Source: Hymenobacter sp. DG01 (GTDB lineage Bacteria > Bacteroidota > Bacteroidia > Cytophagales > Hymenobacteraceae). From it: DNA of 64,000 nucleotides. The stretch spans positions 2,852,001-2,916,000 of the forward strand of contig NZ_CP040936.1 of NCBI RefSeq assembly GCF_006352025.1, in the 5' to 3' direction. Within the stretch, counting starts at the first letter, position 1, and the number at the start of each line of letters is the position of its first letter. A program made the translations under genes and the position numbers. Below, one piece after another: positions 43,319 through 52,146 of this stretch. The notes beneath the pieces were generated by a model, which saw only the letters and a list, made by a program, of their open reading frames with translations, made no database searches and was not told the DNA's origin.

Positions 43319-43662
43319 GATTACCGTCCTTTGTTCCCGGTTAACTCCTATAAATCAAACTCTTGTCCTTTCCCTCTGCCATATGCCTTAGGGTACCGGC
43401 TGTTTGTAGGCCGATGTGCTTGTTGAGCTTGTCTGGGGCATTATTTCCCTTTTGCACCCCGCTACTCATGAAAATGCAGTAGCGGGGTATTATTTTAATA
43501 AGACTATATTTTATGCAAAATACATGAATACATATACACAACTAATTATTGTGTCAAAACGCCTTGATTGTTGAAATAAGTTCATACATACTTTGTTTTG
43601 ATTAATGATCTGGCGTTTATTCGTCCCGATACATGAGTTTTTTCATAATCAAATACGCAAGT
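43319..43662. other. Intergenic region upstream of the second susC
   Basis: This 344-bp space ends nfi with a terminator and then becomes strongly AT-rich (about 43490-43620), as expected for a strong promoter. A possible decayed repeat unit, TTGTTGAGCTTGTC, lies at about 43420-43435. No gene is supported. TACTTTG at 43589-43595 is one base short of a -7 box. Confidence 0.6.
43457..43489 (+). terminator. Terminator of nfi
   Basis: ACCCCGCTAC and GTAGCGGGGT form a 10-bp stem with a 13-nt loop, followed by ATTATTTTAAT. It lies 139 bp after the nfi stop. Confidence 0.7.
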
Positions 43663-46600
43663 ATGAAGAAAGCTTTACTCTTGTGCCCTCTGGTAGCATT
43701 GGCACTTACTGGTCAGGAAGCCTGGGCTCAGACCCAGACTATTTCGGGCCGGGTCGTTGGAACGGATGGGGCAGGTCTGCCGGGCGTTACGGTTATCGTG
43801 AAGGGAGGCTCGCAGGGCACTTCCACGGACAGTGACGGCCGCTATTCTATTTCGGTGCCAGCGTCCACGTCCTCGCTGGTGTATTCGTTCATTGGCTACG
43901 CTCCTAAGGAAGTGGCTATTGGCGGGCAGTCTTCCATCAACGTTACCCTGAGTTCCAGTGCTACTGGCCTCGATGAGGTAGTGGTGGTAGGCTACGGCCT
44001 CACCCAGTCGCGCCGCGACCTGACGGGCTCGGTAGCCACGGTAAGCGCCGCCCAGATTGCCAACAAGCCGGTACAAAGCTTCGAGCAGGCCCTGCAGGGG
44101 CAGGCCGCGGGTGTCAACATCACTACCCCCAACGGGGTGCTGAACAACCCGCCGGTGATCCGCATCCGGGGCGTAAACTCTATCAGCCTGAACTCGGCCC
44201 CCCTGTTCGTTATCGATGGGATTCCGGCCTTTAGCGGCAACAGCTCGGCCGTGGGCAGCGTGCCCAACAACCCGCTCAGCAACATCAACCCCAACGACAT
44301 TGAGAGCGTGGAGGTGCTGAAGGATGCTTCGGCCACGGCCATCTACGGCTCGCGGGCGGCAGGCGGCGTGATTCTGGTAACCACCAAGCGCGGCAAAAAA
44401 GGCCAGAGCAAAATCTCGCTCGACTCGTGGGTGGGCTGGTCGGAGCCGGTGCGCCTCTACGACATTCTGAACGCCTCGGACTACATCAGCATCAAGAACG
44501 AGGCCGTCCGGAACCTGAACGCCAACCGCGCCGCCATCGGGCAGCCGGCTACCAACGTGGAGGGCTTCAAGCCTACCCTCGATGGCAGCGGCAACCCCGT
44601 GGATACCAAGTGGTACGACTACATTTACCGCACGGGCTTCTCCAGCTCCAACAACCTGAACTTCAGCGGCGGTACCGACAAAACCACGTACTACACCTCC
44701 GTTGGGTACACCGATCAAAAGGGCATGCTGGAGGGCAACTCCTTTAAGCGGGCCTCGGCGCGCCTCAACATCGACCATAAGGTGTTTTCCCGCCTCAGCA
44801 TTGGCGCCCGCATTGGCTACTCCAACACCCGCAACGCCTCGCCCAACTCGGGTTCCGTGGGGGATGGAGCCTTCGGGACAGCCGGCCTGGGCCGCCTGCC
44901 GCTGGTGCTGCCGCCCAACGTACCTGCCTTCAATCCGGATGGCAGCTACAACGTAGCCACGGCCTACGGCAACGGCGGTTTGGGCCCGGGGGCCAACATC
45001 AACCCCACCACCGGCACTCCCCTCATCGTCAGCTACTACAACCCGGTAGTGGACATCGAAAACAACTACTTCCGCTCGGAGGGCAGCGAAATTCAGGGTA
45101 GCGTAAACGCCACCCTGGAAGTACTGAAAGGCCTGCGCGTGCGCACCAACTTCGGTATCTATAACATTGCTTTCGAAGACCAGGCCTTCTACACCTCCCA
45201 GGGCGGCGACGGCTACGTACCCGGGGGCCAGGCCCTGAACTACTACCGCACCAACAAGCGCTGGAACTGGCAGAACACGGCCCAGTACGATGCCAGCCTG
45301 GGTGGCAAGCACAACATTTCGCTGCTGGCCGGCACCGAGCAGCAGCGCACCACCATTGACCGCTGGGGCGCCAGCCGCACGGGGGTAGCCGATATCTTCT
45401 TTAACACGTTCCAGGGCAACTTTACCAACGTGGCCGTGGATGGGAACTACCAGGGCGAAAACTACCTGCTCTCGTACTTCGGGCGAGCCGACTACAACTT
45501 CAACAAGAAGTACCTGGCCGCCATCAACTTCCGCCGCGACGGCTACTCGGCCTGGGCTCAGAAGTGGGGTAACTTCTACGGGGTATCGGTGGGCTATGCC
45601 ATTTCGGAAGAGGATTTCTGGAAAAACTCCAGCTTGCTGAACAAGGTGAATTTCCTGAAGCTGACCGGCAGCTACGGCGAGGTGGGCAACAGCGCCATTG
45701 CCGATGACTTCCCCTCCCTGAACCTGTACTCCTCGGGCCTGTACGGGGCCTCCCCCACCCTGTTCTACAGCAACGCCGGCAACACCCGCTTGTCGTGGGA
45801 AACCAGCAAGAAAACCGACGTGGGAATGTCGTTCGCTATTCTGGATGAGCGCATTCAGGGCGACATAGGCTACTACAAAAACCTGGTGGACGGGCTGATT
45901 CTGGGCGTACCTCAGGCCCCCTCAAAGGGCATTCCGGGCAACCAGATTTTCGCTAACGTGGGCTCCATGCAGAACACGGGCATGGAAGTAAGCCTGCGCT
46001 TCAATGCCATCAGCAAGCCCAAGTTCAACTGGTCGGTGAGCGGCAACCTGACCACTCTGAAAAACAAGGTGCTGCGCCTGGCCACCGAAGGCCAGCGCCT
46101 GGCCACGGCTACCTCCCTAGAAACCGTAAACTTCACGCAGGTAGGCCGCTCAGTGGGCGAAATCCTGGCGGTGAAGTCGTTGGGCGTGAACCCGGCCAAC
46201 GGGCAGCGCATGGTGGAAAAGCGGAATGCGGACGGCACTACCACCGTGGTGCAGTACAACCACTTAGGTACTACTGGTGTAGGCTCTACGGGCTGGACCA
46301 CCATAGACGGCAAGAACACCACAGCGCCTTCGCAGTCGGTTGATGGGGTGCTGTTCGGGCCGGTGCTGCCTACCTGGTACGGCGGCTTCGACAACACCTT
46401 CCGCTACGGCGGCTTCGACCTGGGCATCTTTATCCAGTTCTCGGGCGGCAACTACATCTACAACGGCACTAAATCCGGCCTGCACGACCAGCGCTTCTGG
46501 AATAACGAGGTAGATATTAAGGACCGCTGGACGCCGGAAAACCCCGACAACGCCAAGTGGCCCCGCCTGGTGTACGGCGACAACGTCTCGAACGGCTCGG

Positions 46601-46890
46601 CCCTGATTCTGTCGTCGAACGTGGAGAAGGGCGATTTTGCCCGTCTGCGGAACGTGTCCCTGGGCTACACCCTCAACCAGGGGCTGCTTACCCGCCTGGG
46701 CGGCCTGAGCACGGCCCGCTTTTATGTGCAGGTGCAGAACGCGGCCCTGCTGACCAAGTACTCCGGCATCGACCCCGAAATTTCAACCAACACCGGGGCT
46801 GGTCAAAACGCCAACACCGGCGCCGGGGTTGACCGCAACTCGGTGGGTCAGGCGCGCACGTACACGGTAGGTTTCAACATTGGCTTCTAA
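43663..46890 (+). CDS. SusC/RagA family TonB-linked outer-membrane channel (second)
   Basis: This 1075-residue protein has a signal peptide (ending AWAQ) and a carboxypeptidase-regulatory-like domain (TISGRVVGTDGAGLPGV ... GRYSISV). The SusC box EVVVVGYG follows, then the plug (RIRGVNSISLNSAPLFVIDG, VLKDASATAIYGSRAAGGVI) and the barrel. It pairs with the SusD gene 15 bp downstream. No glycosidase is adjacent, so the ligand could be a peptide, glycan or other polymer. I use the ATG at 43663, which starts the signal peptide, not the upstream ATG ten codons earlier. Confidence 0.95.
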   Translation: MKKALLLCPLVALALTGQEAWAQTQTISGRVVGTDGAGLPGVTVIVKGGSQGTSTDSDGRYSISVPASTSSLVYSFIGYAPKEVAIGGQSSINVTLSSSATGLDEVVVVGYGLTQSRRDLTGSVATVSAAQIANKPVQSFEQALQGQAAGVNITTPNGVLNNPPVIRIRGVNSISLNSAPLFVIDGIPAFSGNSSAVGSVPNNPLSNINPNDIESVEVLKDASATAIYGSRAAGGVILVTTKRGKKGQSKISLDSWVGWSEPVRLYDILNASDYISIKNEAVRNLNANRAAIGQPATNVEGFKPTLDGSGNPVDTKWYDYIYRTGFSSSNNLNFSGGTDKTTYYTSVGYTDQKGMLEGNSFKRASARLNIDHKVFSRLSIGARIGYSNTRNASPNSGSVGDGAFGTAGLGRLPLVLPPNVPAFNPDGSYNVATAYGNGGLGPGANINPTTGTPLIVSYYNPVVDIENNYFRSEGSEIQGSVNATLEVLKGLRVRTNFGIYNIAFEDQAFYTSQGGDGYVPGGQALNYYRTNKRWNWQNTAQYDASLGGKHNISLLAGTEQQRTTIDRWGASRTGVADIFFNTFQGNFTNVAVDGNYQGENYLLSYFGRADYNFNKKYLAAINFRRDGYSAWAQKWGNFYGVSVGYAISEEDFWKNSSLLNKVNFLKLTGSYGEVGNSAIADDFPSLNLYSSGLYGASPTLFYSNAGNTRLSWETSKKTDVGMSFAILDERIQGDIGYYKNLVDGLILGVPQAPSKGIPGNQIFANVGSMQNTGMEVSLRFNAISKPKFNWSVSGNLTTLKNKVLRLATEGQRLATATSLETVNFTQVGRSVGEILAVKSLGVNPANGQRMVEKRNADGTTTVVQYNHLGTTGVGSTGWTTIDGKNTTAPSQSVDGVLFGPVLPTWYGGFDNTFRYGGFDLGIFIQFSGGNYIYNGTKSGLHDQRFWNNEVDIKDRWTPENPDNAKWPRLVYGDNVSNGSALILSSNVEKGDFARLRNVSLGYTLNQGLLTRLGGLSTARFYVQVQNAALLTKYSGIDPEISTNTGAGQNANTGAGVDRNSVGQARTYTVGFNIGF

Positions 46891-46905
46891 TTTCCTCTGT
46901 CTCTG

Positions 46906-48378
46906 ATGAAGACATTCAAGCATAAAATTACAGTAGGCATTTGCACCGCTCTGCTGGGTCTGGGCACGGTTTCCTGCAACGAAGACCTGCTGGAGCCGGC
47001 CCCCAAAACCTCCCTGTTCAGCGGTGTGGCCTTTGATACGCCCGCCCGCATCAGCCTGCAGGTAAATAACCTGTACGACTACATGAAATCGGGCAGCTTT
47101 CTGGGGGGCCGCTACCAGGTGTACGGCGACATCCGGGCCAACGACTTTATCAACCAGGGCTCTAACCTGGTAACCGGCACGGCCGTGTGGCAGCACACGC
47201 TCACGGAAGCCTCGCAGAACGATGTCATTAACCTGTGGAACTCTGCCTACCAGGCCATCAACCAGATCAACGTGTTTCTGGACGGCATGGCGGCCAACAG
47301 CGGCAAGTTTGTAGCCCCAGCCTTCCCGGCCGACTTTGCCACCAAAACGTCGCTGGGCTACCAGGGCGAGGCGCGCCTGCTCCGGGCCCTGGCCTACTAC
47401 TCGCTGCTGCAGTTTTACGCCCGGCCCTACGCCGACGGCAACGGCAGCAAGCTCGGCCTGCCCCTGCGCCTGAAAGGCGAAACCGGCCAGGATAATAACG
47501 AGCTGGCCCGCAGCACCGTGGCCCAGGTGTACGAGCAGATTCTGGCCGACCTGAACTTCGCGGAGCAAAACCTGCCCCTGACTCAAGGTACGCCGGCCCT
47601 GAACACCACCCGCGCCCACCGCAACACGGCCATTGCCCTCAAAACGCGGGTGTACCTGAGCATGGGCCGCTACACCGATGTAATAACGGAAGCCAACAAG
47701 ATTGTATCCGCCACGGCACCCTTCACGGCTACTTCAGGGGTAGCCCATGCCCTGAGCCCGTCCGTGGCCGCCGTGTTTGCCCCGCCTCAGGAAACAGCCG
47801 AAACCATTCTGGGCTTCCCGGCCACGGCGCAGGATGCGCCGGGTACGCAGAACCAGCTGGGCTTCTACTTCTCCAGCGAGTACAGCCTCAATCCCAACGG
47901 CGTGTTGGGCGACGCCCGCTTTGCCGCCACGGATGCCCGTCGTACCTCCTTCGTGACGGTGGTAGGTACTACCCCCTTCCTGAACAAGAAGTACCCCACT
48001 GGCTCGCCCTACACGGATAAAGCCCCGGTTATTCGCTACGCCGAGGTGCTCCTGAACTTGGCCGAAGCCCGCGCCCGCGCCAACGCCTCCGACGCCCAGG
48101 CTCTGGCCCTGCTGAACGCGGTACGGGGCCGCTCCAACCCGGACGGCGTATATACGGCGGCCAGCTTCAGCAGCACCTTCAGCATCATTGACGCTATTCT
48201 GCTGGAGCGCCGGATTGAGTTCCTGGGTGAGGGCCTGCGCAACAACGACATTATGCGCCTGCTGGCTCCTATTCCGGGCAAAGCCACCATCAGCGCCGTG
48301 CAGCCCACCGATGGTAACTACATCTGGCCCATTCCTTCCACGGAGCGCCTCACCAACAAAGCCATTGTTCAGAACTAA
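46906..48378 (+). CDS. SusD/RagB family lipoprotein (second)
   Basis: This 490-residue protein has a lipobox ending GTVSC (Cys24). The SusD helices follow (NNLYDYMKSGSFLGGRYQVYGD, WNSAYQAINQINVFLDGM, GEARLLRALAYYSLLQFY) and the C-terminal conserved stretch (VIRYAEVLLNLAEARARAN, LLERRIEFLGEGLRNNDIM). It is the partner of the SusC gene upstream. The operon ends with a terminator that overlaps the convergent gluQ stop. Confidence 0.94.
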   Translation: MKTFKHKITVGICTALLGLGTVSCNEDLLEPAPKTSLFSGVAFDTPARISLQVNNLYDYMKSGSFLGGRYQVYGDIRANDFINQGSNLVTGTAVWQHTLTEASQNDVINLWNSAYQAINQINVFLDGMAANSGKFVAPAFPADFATKTSLGYQGEARLLRALAYYSLLQFYARPYADGNGSKLGLPLRLKGETGQDNNELARSTVAQVYEQILADLNFAEQNLPLTQGTPALNTTRAHRNTAIALKTRVYLSMGRYTDVITEANKIVSATAPFTATSGVAHALSPSVAAVFAPPQETAETILGFPATAQDAPGTQNQLGFYFSSEYSLNPNGVLGDARFAATDARRTSFVTVVGTTPFLNKKYPTGSPYTDKAPVIRYAEVLLNLAEARARANASDAQALALLNAVRGRSNPDGVYTAASFSSTFSIIDAILLERRIEFLGEGLRNNDIMRLLAPIPGKATISAVQPTDGNYIWPIPSTERLTNKAIVQN

Positions 48379-48395
48379 GGCTGCGTAACTTTCCT

Positions 48396-48431
48396 AAAAA
48401 AAGCCCCTTTGGTTGCCAGAGGGGCTTTTTT
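48396..48431. terminator. Bidirectional terminator between susD and gluQ
   Basis: AAAAAAGCCCC with TTTGG pairs to CCAGAGGGGCTTTTTT with one mismatch. T runs exist on both strands. It overlaps the gluQ stop codon by two bases. Confidence 0.85.
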
Positions 48432-49344
48432 ATGCGCCGGGGTGTAGCTCGGCCAGCAAACCAGCCAACGACTGGCCGACCGCTGGGGCCAGTCCCAGCA
48501 GCCGTGCTACGGCCCCGTACACCACCTGTGGGGAGCCTGCTTCCTCCACAATGCCACGCTGCCCGCCCGCCTGCGTCGATTTCGACAGCTTCTGCCCGCT
48601 CTCATCAAGCACCAGCCCATGATGCAGAAACCGGGTACTCCTAAACGCTTCCTGCCCGGGCAGATACTGCGCCAGCCAGAGCTGGGCGGCCGTGCTAGGC
48701 AGCAAATCCTGTCCGCGCACCACCAACGTAACGCCCAGGCGTACATCGTCCACCACGGAGGCCACCTGGTAGGCGGCGGCTCCGTCCTTCTTGCGCACTA
48801 CAAAGTCGCCCAGCGCTGTATCCAGATGACTTGTTACCGGCCCCTGAAGCAGGTCGGGGAAATGCACCGTGGTAGCTGGCGGCACGAGGGCGCGCCATGC
48901 GGTTTGAGGCGTAGCGAGGGGTAGGGAATAGTGGCGGCAGGTGCCGGGGTAGCAGCCATCGGGGCGGGCCAGGCGAGCCAGGTCGGTGCGGGAGCAGCGG
49001 CAGGCGTAAAACACGCCGGGGTGGGCCTGCTTTGCCGCCTGCAGCACGGCTTCGTAGGCAGACAGCAGATGCTGCTGGGAGAAGTAACGCTCGAAGTCCT
49101 CGGGGCCCGCGGGGCCGTGGTCATAGTCGAGGCCCAGCCACTCCAGGGTCCGGAAGATATTCTCGAGGTAGGCGGGCCGGAACCGGGCGCGGTCCAGATC
49201 ATCAATGCGCAGGTGCAGCACCCCACCCGCCCGACGTGTAAGCAGCCAGGTCAGGGTGAAGTTGATGGCATTGCCCAGGTGCAGAAAACCGCTGGGGGTA
49301 GGAGCCAGCCGGGAGACAACAGGAAAATCAGGCCACTGGAGCAT
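48430..49344 (-). CDS. gluQ: Glutamyl-Q tRNA(Asp) synthetase
   Basis: This 304-residue paralogue of glutamyl-tRNA synthetase lacks the anticodon-binding domain. It attaches glutamate to queuosine at position 34 of tRNA(Asp). The class I signature HIGH appears as HLGN (22-25) and KMSKS as KLSKS. The zinc ligands are CRCSR and CYPGTCRH, as in the GluQ family. Sequence length and missing C-terminal domain separate it from GltX. It is convergent with the second susCD pair. Confidence 0.92.
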   Translation of the reverse strand: MLQWPDFPVVSRLAPTPSGFLHLGNAINFTLTWLLTRRAGGVLHLRIDDLDRARFRPAYLENIFRTLEWLGLDYDHGPAGPEDFERYFSQQHLLSAYEAVLQAAKQAHPGVFYACRCSRTDLARLARPDGCYPGTCRHYSLPLATPQTAWRALVPPATTVHFPDLLQGPVTSHLDTALGDFVVRKKDGAAAYQVASVVDDVRLGVTLVVRGQDLLPSTAAQLWLAQYLPGQEAFRSTRFLHHGLVLDESGQKLSKSTQAGGQRGIVEEAGSPQVVYGAVARLLGLAPAVGQSLAGLLAELHPGA

Positions 49345-49778
49345 AACCCCGGCAAGGTACTACCCGCCCTGATACGGGCCATAGCATATCGGTCTTGCTG
49401 CGTTAGCCTACGGCTGCCCTTGCACGACGCGTCGCCCTTTGCCCCTAATAATAAGCTCATTATACGCTACCAGAACGCACGGCACTTAGCCCCTACTGGT
49501 ACCAGTGACTTGCCCAGCAGAAAGCTTCCGTTGCGCGGGGCTTGTTCAGTCGGCACGCACTTATGTATAGGGCCCGGTGCATAGCTATCGGGCACAATAT
49601 TTTATTTTACCCGCTCGTCCGCGCTACCTACTTGGCTATCAGATGAGTTTACTACTCCGCGACCTGCGTGCATGGGGGTCGCCGCTTGCAAATGTATAGC
49701 GAGAGGTGAATCTTTGGCCCACAATCTATGTATGTACATACGATTCCCACCAGGTACTCATTCCAAGTCGCTTCTTTT
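49345..49778. other. Intergenic region upstream of pirin gene 1
   Basis: I see no gene in these 434 bp. Two 12-bp perfect palindromes occur: ACTGGTACCAGT at 49495-49506 and GTATGTACATAC at 49730-49741, the second 37 bp from the pirin start. Either could be an operator. The stretch at 49595-49620 (ATATTTTATTTTACC) is locally AT-rich. Confidence 0.5.
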
Positions 49779-50492
49779 ATGCAAACGCTTCTTCATACGG
49801 CCGCTTCGCGCGGGCACGCCAACCACGGCTGGCTCAACTCCTACCATACCTTCAGCTTTGCCGGCTACCACAATCCCGAGCGGGTACACTTCGGGGTGCT
49901 GCGGGTGTTGAACGACGATACCGTGGCGGGCGGCATGGGTTTCGGCACCCACCCCCACGACAATATGGAAATCATCAGCATTCCGCTTTCCGGCACGCTG
50001 GAGCACAAGGACAGCGCCGGCAACCACGGTATTATCCGCAGCGGCGACGTGCAGGTGATGAGTGCCGGCACGGGCATTGCCCACAGCGAGAAAAACCACA
50101 GTCCGCATGAAGAAGTGAAGTTTCTGCAGATCTGGGTGTTCCCGAACAAGCGCAACGTAACGCCCCGCTACGATCAGCAAACCTTCCAGGCTGCGGACCG
50201 CCGCAACCAGTTCCAGCAGGTTTTGTCGCCTGACCCCACCGACGCGGGCGTCTGGATTCATCAGGATGCGTGGTTCCATCTGGCCGATTTTGAAGCGGGC
50301 TTTGCCGCCGACTATCAGGTGAAGAAGCAGGGCAACGGCGTGTATGTGTTTGTGCTGGAAGGCGACGCCACGGTAGGCGGCCAAGCCCTGCACCGCCGCG
50401 ACGGCCTGGGCCTCTGGGACACGGATGGCTTCACGATGCAGGCGACTTCCAACGCGCGCCTGCTGCTGATGGAAGTCCCCATGAGCTTGTAG
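49779..50492 (+). CDS. Pirin family protein (YhhW type) 1
   Basis: This 237-residue bicupin keeps the metal ligands of the pirin/YhhW quercetinase-like group: His58 and His60 (GTHPHDNMEI), His102 and Glu104 (IAHSEKN). The N-terminal RGHANHGWLNSYHTFSF stretch is typical of the family. Functions reported for pirins include quercetin dioxygenase activity and redox-linked regulation; I infer nothing more specific. The ATG at 49779 is used, because the longer frame has no homology. It is followed by a nitroreductase and a second pirin. Confidence 0.9.
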   Translation: MQTLLHTAASRGHANHGWLNSYHTFSFAGYHNPERVHFGVLRVLNDDTVAGGMGFGTHPHDNMEIISIPLSGTLEHKDSAGNHGIIRSGDVQVMSAGTGIAHSEKNHSPHEEVKFLQIWVFPNKRNVTPRYDQQTFQAADRRNQFQQVLSPDPTDAGVWIHQDAWFHLADFEAGFAADYQVKKQGNGVYVFVLEGDATVGGQALHRRDGLGLWDTDGFTMQATSNARLLLMEVPMSL

Positions 50493-50668
50493 TAGCCGGG
50501 GCCTTGCCGGTATCGGCGCCAACCTCCGGGCGTTTCAGGTGTTACTGGGTCTGCCGGGGGTAGGCGGCTGCTTTCCTCGAGGCCGGCTTTCTTACCAGCT
50601 TGCGGGTAGGGCCGGCAGCCACCTTTATTTTTTAGTCAGCGCAATTACTTGGCGCAATTCTGTCAGTT

Positions 50669-51247
50669 ATGAAACACGCTCCCACCACGTTTCCCGTACT
50701 GGAAACCATTCGCAAGCGCTGGAGCCCCCGTGCTTTTGCCAGCTACCCCGTAGCACCCGAAACGCTGCAGCAGGTATTTGAGGCCGCTTCCTGGGCCGCC
50801 AGCGCCATGAACGAGCAGCCCTGGCGCTACATCTACGCCCACCACGCCGATGGGGAAACCTTTCAGAAAATGGTGGACTGCCTGCTGCCCGGCAACCAGC
50901 CCTGGGCTAAACACGCGCCCGTGCTGATTCTGGCCCTGGCCAAAACTCACTACGATAATGGCACGCCCAACGGCGCCGCCCTGCACGACCTGGGCCTGGC
51001 CAATGGCAACCTGATTCTGGAAGCTACGGCCCTGGGCCTGCACGGCCACTTTATGGGCGGCTTCGACGCGGCCAAGACCCGCGAGGTATTTCAGCTACCC
51101 GAAACCCTGCAGCCCGTAACCTTTATTGCCCTGGGCTACCTTGGCACCGCCGAACAATTGGAGGAGCCGTTCCTGAGCCGGGAAAAGACACCGCGCCAGC
51201 GTAAGGCCCTCCACGAAATTGCCTTTCACCACCAGCTACCTGCCTAA
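50669..51247 (+). CDS. Nitroreductase family flavoprotein
   Basis: This 192-residue protein fits the FMN-dependent nitroreductase fold: IRKRWSPRAF (phosphate), EAASWAASAMNEQPWRYIYA, and the LGLANGNLILEATALGLHGHFMGGF helix region. Substrates in the family range from nitro-aromatics to quinones and flavins. It ends 3 bp before the second pirin gene, so the two are cotranscribed. The link between nitroreductase and pirin suggests a quinone- or flavonoid-type substrate, which is inference. Confidence 0.88.
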   Translation: MKHAPTTFPVLETIRKRWSPRAFASYPVAPETLQQVFEAASWAASAMNEQPWRYIYAHHADGETFQKMVDCLLPGNQPWAKHAPVLILALAKTHYDNGTPNGAALHDLGLANGNLILEATALGLHGHFMGGFDAAKTREVFQLPETLQPVTFIALGYLGTAEQLEEPFLSREKTPRQRKALHEIAFHHQLPA

Positions 51248-51250
51248 CCC

Positions 51251-51961
51251 ATGCCGTACCGCCACACCCCAGCCTCCGACCGCGGCCTGAAGGACATTGG
51301 CTGGCTGCAAAGCCACTTTTCTCTCAGCTTCGGCTCCTACGCCAACCCCGAGCGGGCCGGCTTCGGGCTGCTGCGCGTCTTCAACGATGACTTCGTGAAG
51401 CCCGGCCACGGGTTTGGCCTGCACGCCCACGCCAACATGGAAATTATTTCCGTGATGCTGGCCGGACACATGAACCACAAGGACTCGCTGGGCTACTCCG
51501 AGGAGGTAACCCAGGACTGGGTGCAGATTATGAGCGCCGGCTCGGGGCTGCGGCACGAAGAGCACAACATCGGGCAGGAGGAAGTCAATTTTCTGCAAAT
51601 CTGGATTGAGCCCAAGCTCCAGAACGTAACGCCGCGCTACCAGCGCCGCCACTTCCCCCGGGCAAAGCGCCGCAACCAGCTCACCACCATCGTCAGCAAT
51701 GAGGAAGGCACGGCGCACTGCTGGATCAACCAGAACGCCAAGCTCAGCCTGGGCCTGTTCGAGGCCGGCCAGACGGTGGAATACCGCCTGAACCCGCTCA
51801 ACAAGTGCGTATTTCTTTTCCTGATGGAAGGCCAGCTAACGGCAAACGGGCAGGCCGTGGGGCCCCGCGAAAGTCTCGGCCTCTGGGAAACCGATGCCGT
51901 GGCTATTCAGGTGGAGGCCGAAAGTCACTTCCTTCTGATTGAGGTTCCTGTCAATCATTAG
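51251..51961 (+). CDS. Pirin family protein (YhhW type) 2
   Basis: This 236-residue protein is a paralogue of the pirin at 49779 with metal ligands at the same positions: His58, His60 (GLHAHANMEI), His102 and Glu104 (LRHEEHN). It starts three bases after the nitroreductase stop. The two pirins share the same overall layout but differ through most of the N-terminal 20 residues. Confidence 0.9.
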   Translation: MPYRHTPASDRGLKDIGWLQSHFSLSFGSYANPERAGFGLLRVFNDDFVKPGHGFGLHAHANMEIISVMLAGHMNHKDSLGYSEEVTQDWVQIMSAGSGLRHEEHNIGQEEVNFLQIWIEPKLQNVTPRYQRRHFPRAKRRNQLTTIVSNEEGTAHCWINQNAKLSLGLFEAGQTVEYRLNPLNKCVFLFLMEGQLTANGQAVGPRESLGLWETDAVAIQVEAESHFLLIEVPVNH

Positions 51962-52146
51962 GGCGGCTTACAGGCCCGAGCCCAGCACTACACGCCGGAT
52001 TTCTGCGCTCCGCAGAGGTTCGGCGTTTTTTTGGGCGCGTTAAGCCGGCAGCTACGGAATCTGGCGGAGTAGAGTTGCACATCCTTTAGAAAATCTGCCG
52101 GATTGTACCGTCCTTTGTGGTAATTTTCTGTTGCTTACCTCTTTCT

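Noticed and set aside
43675..45312. 545-codon open frame antisense to the second susC
   Set aside because: Shadow frame; the real gene has all SusC motifs.
49780..49790. TGCAAACGCTT, a half match to the LacI palindrome at the pirin start
   Set aside because: It lacks the second half-site, and it is simply the coding sequence of the first pirin residues.
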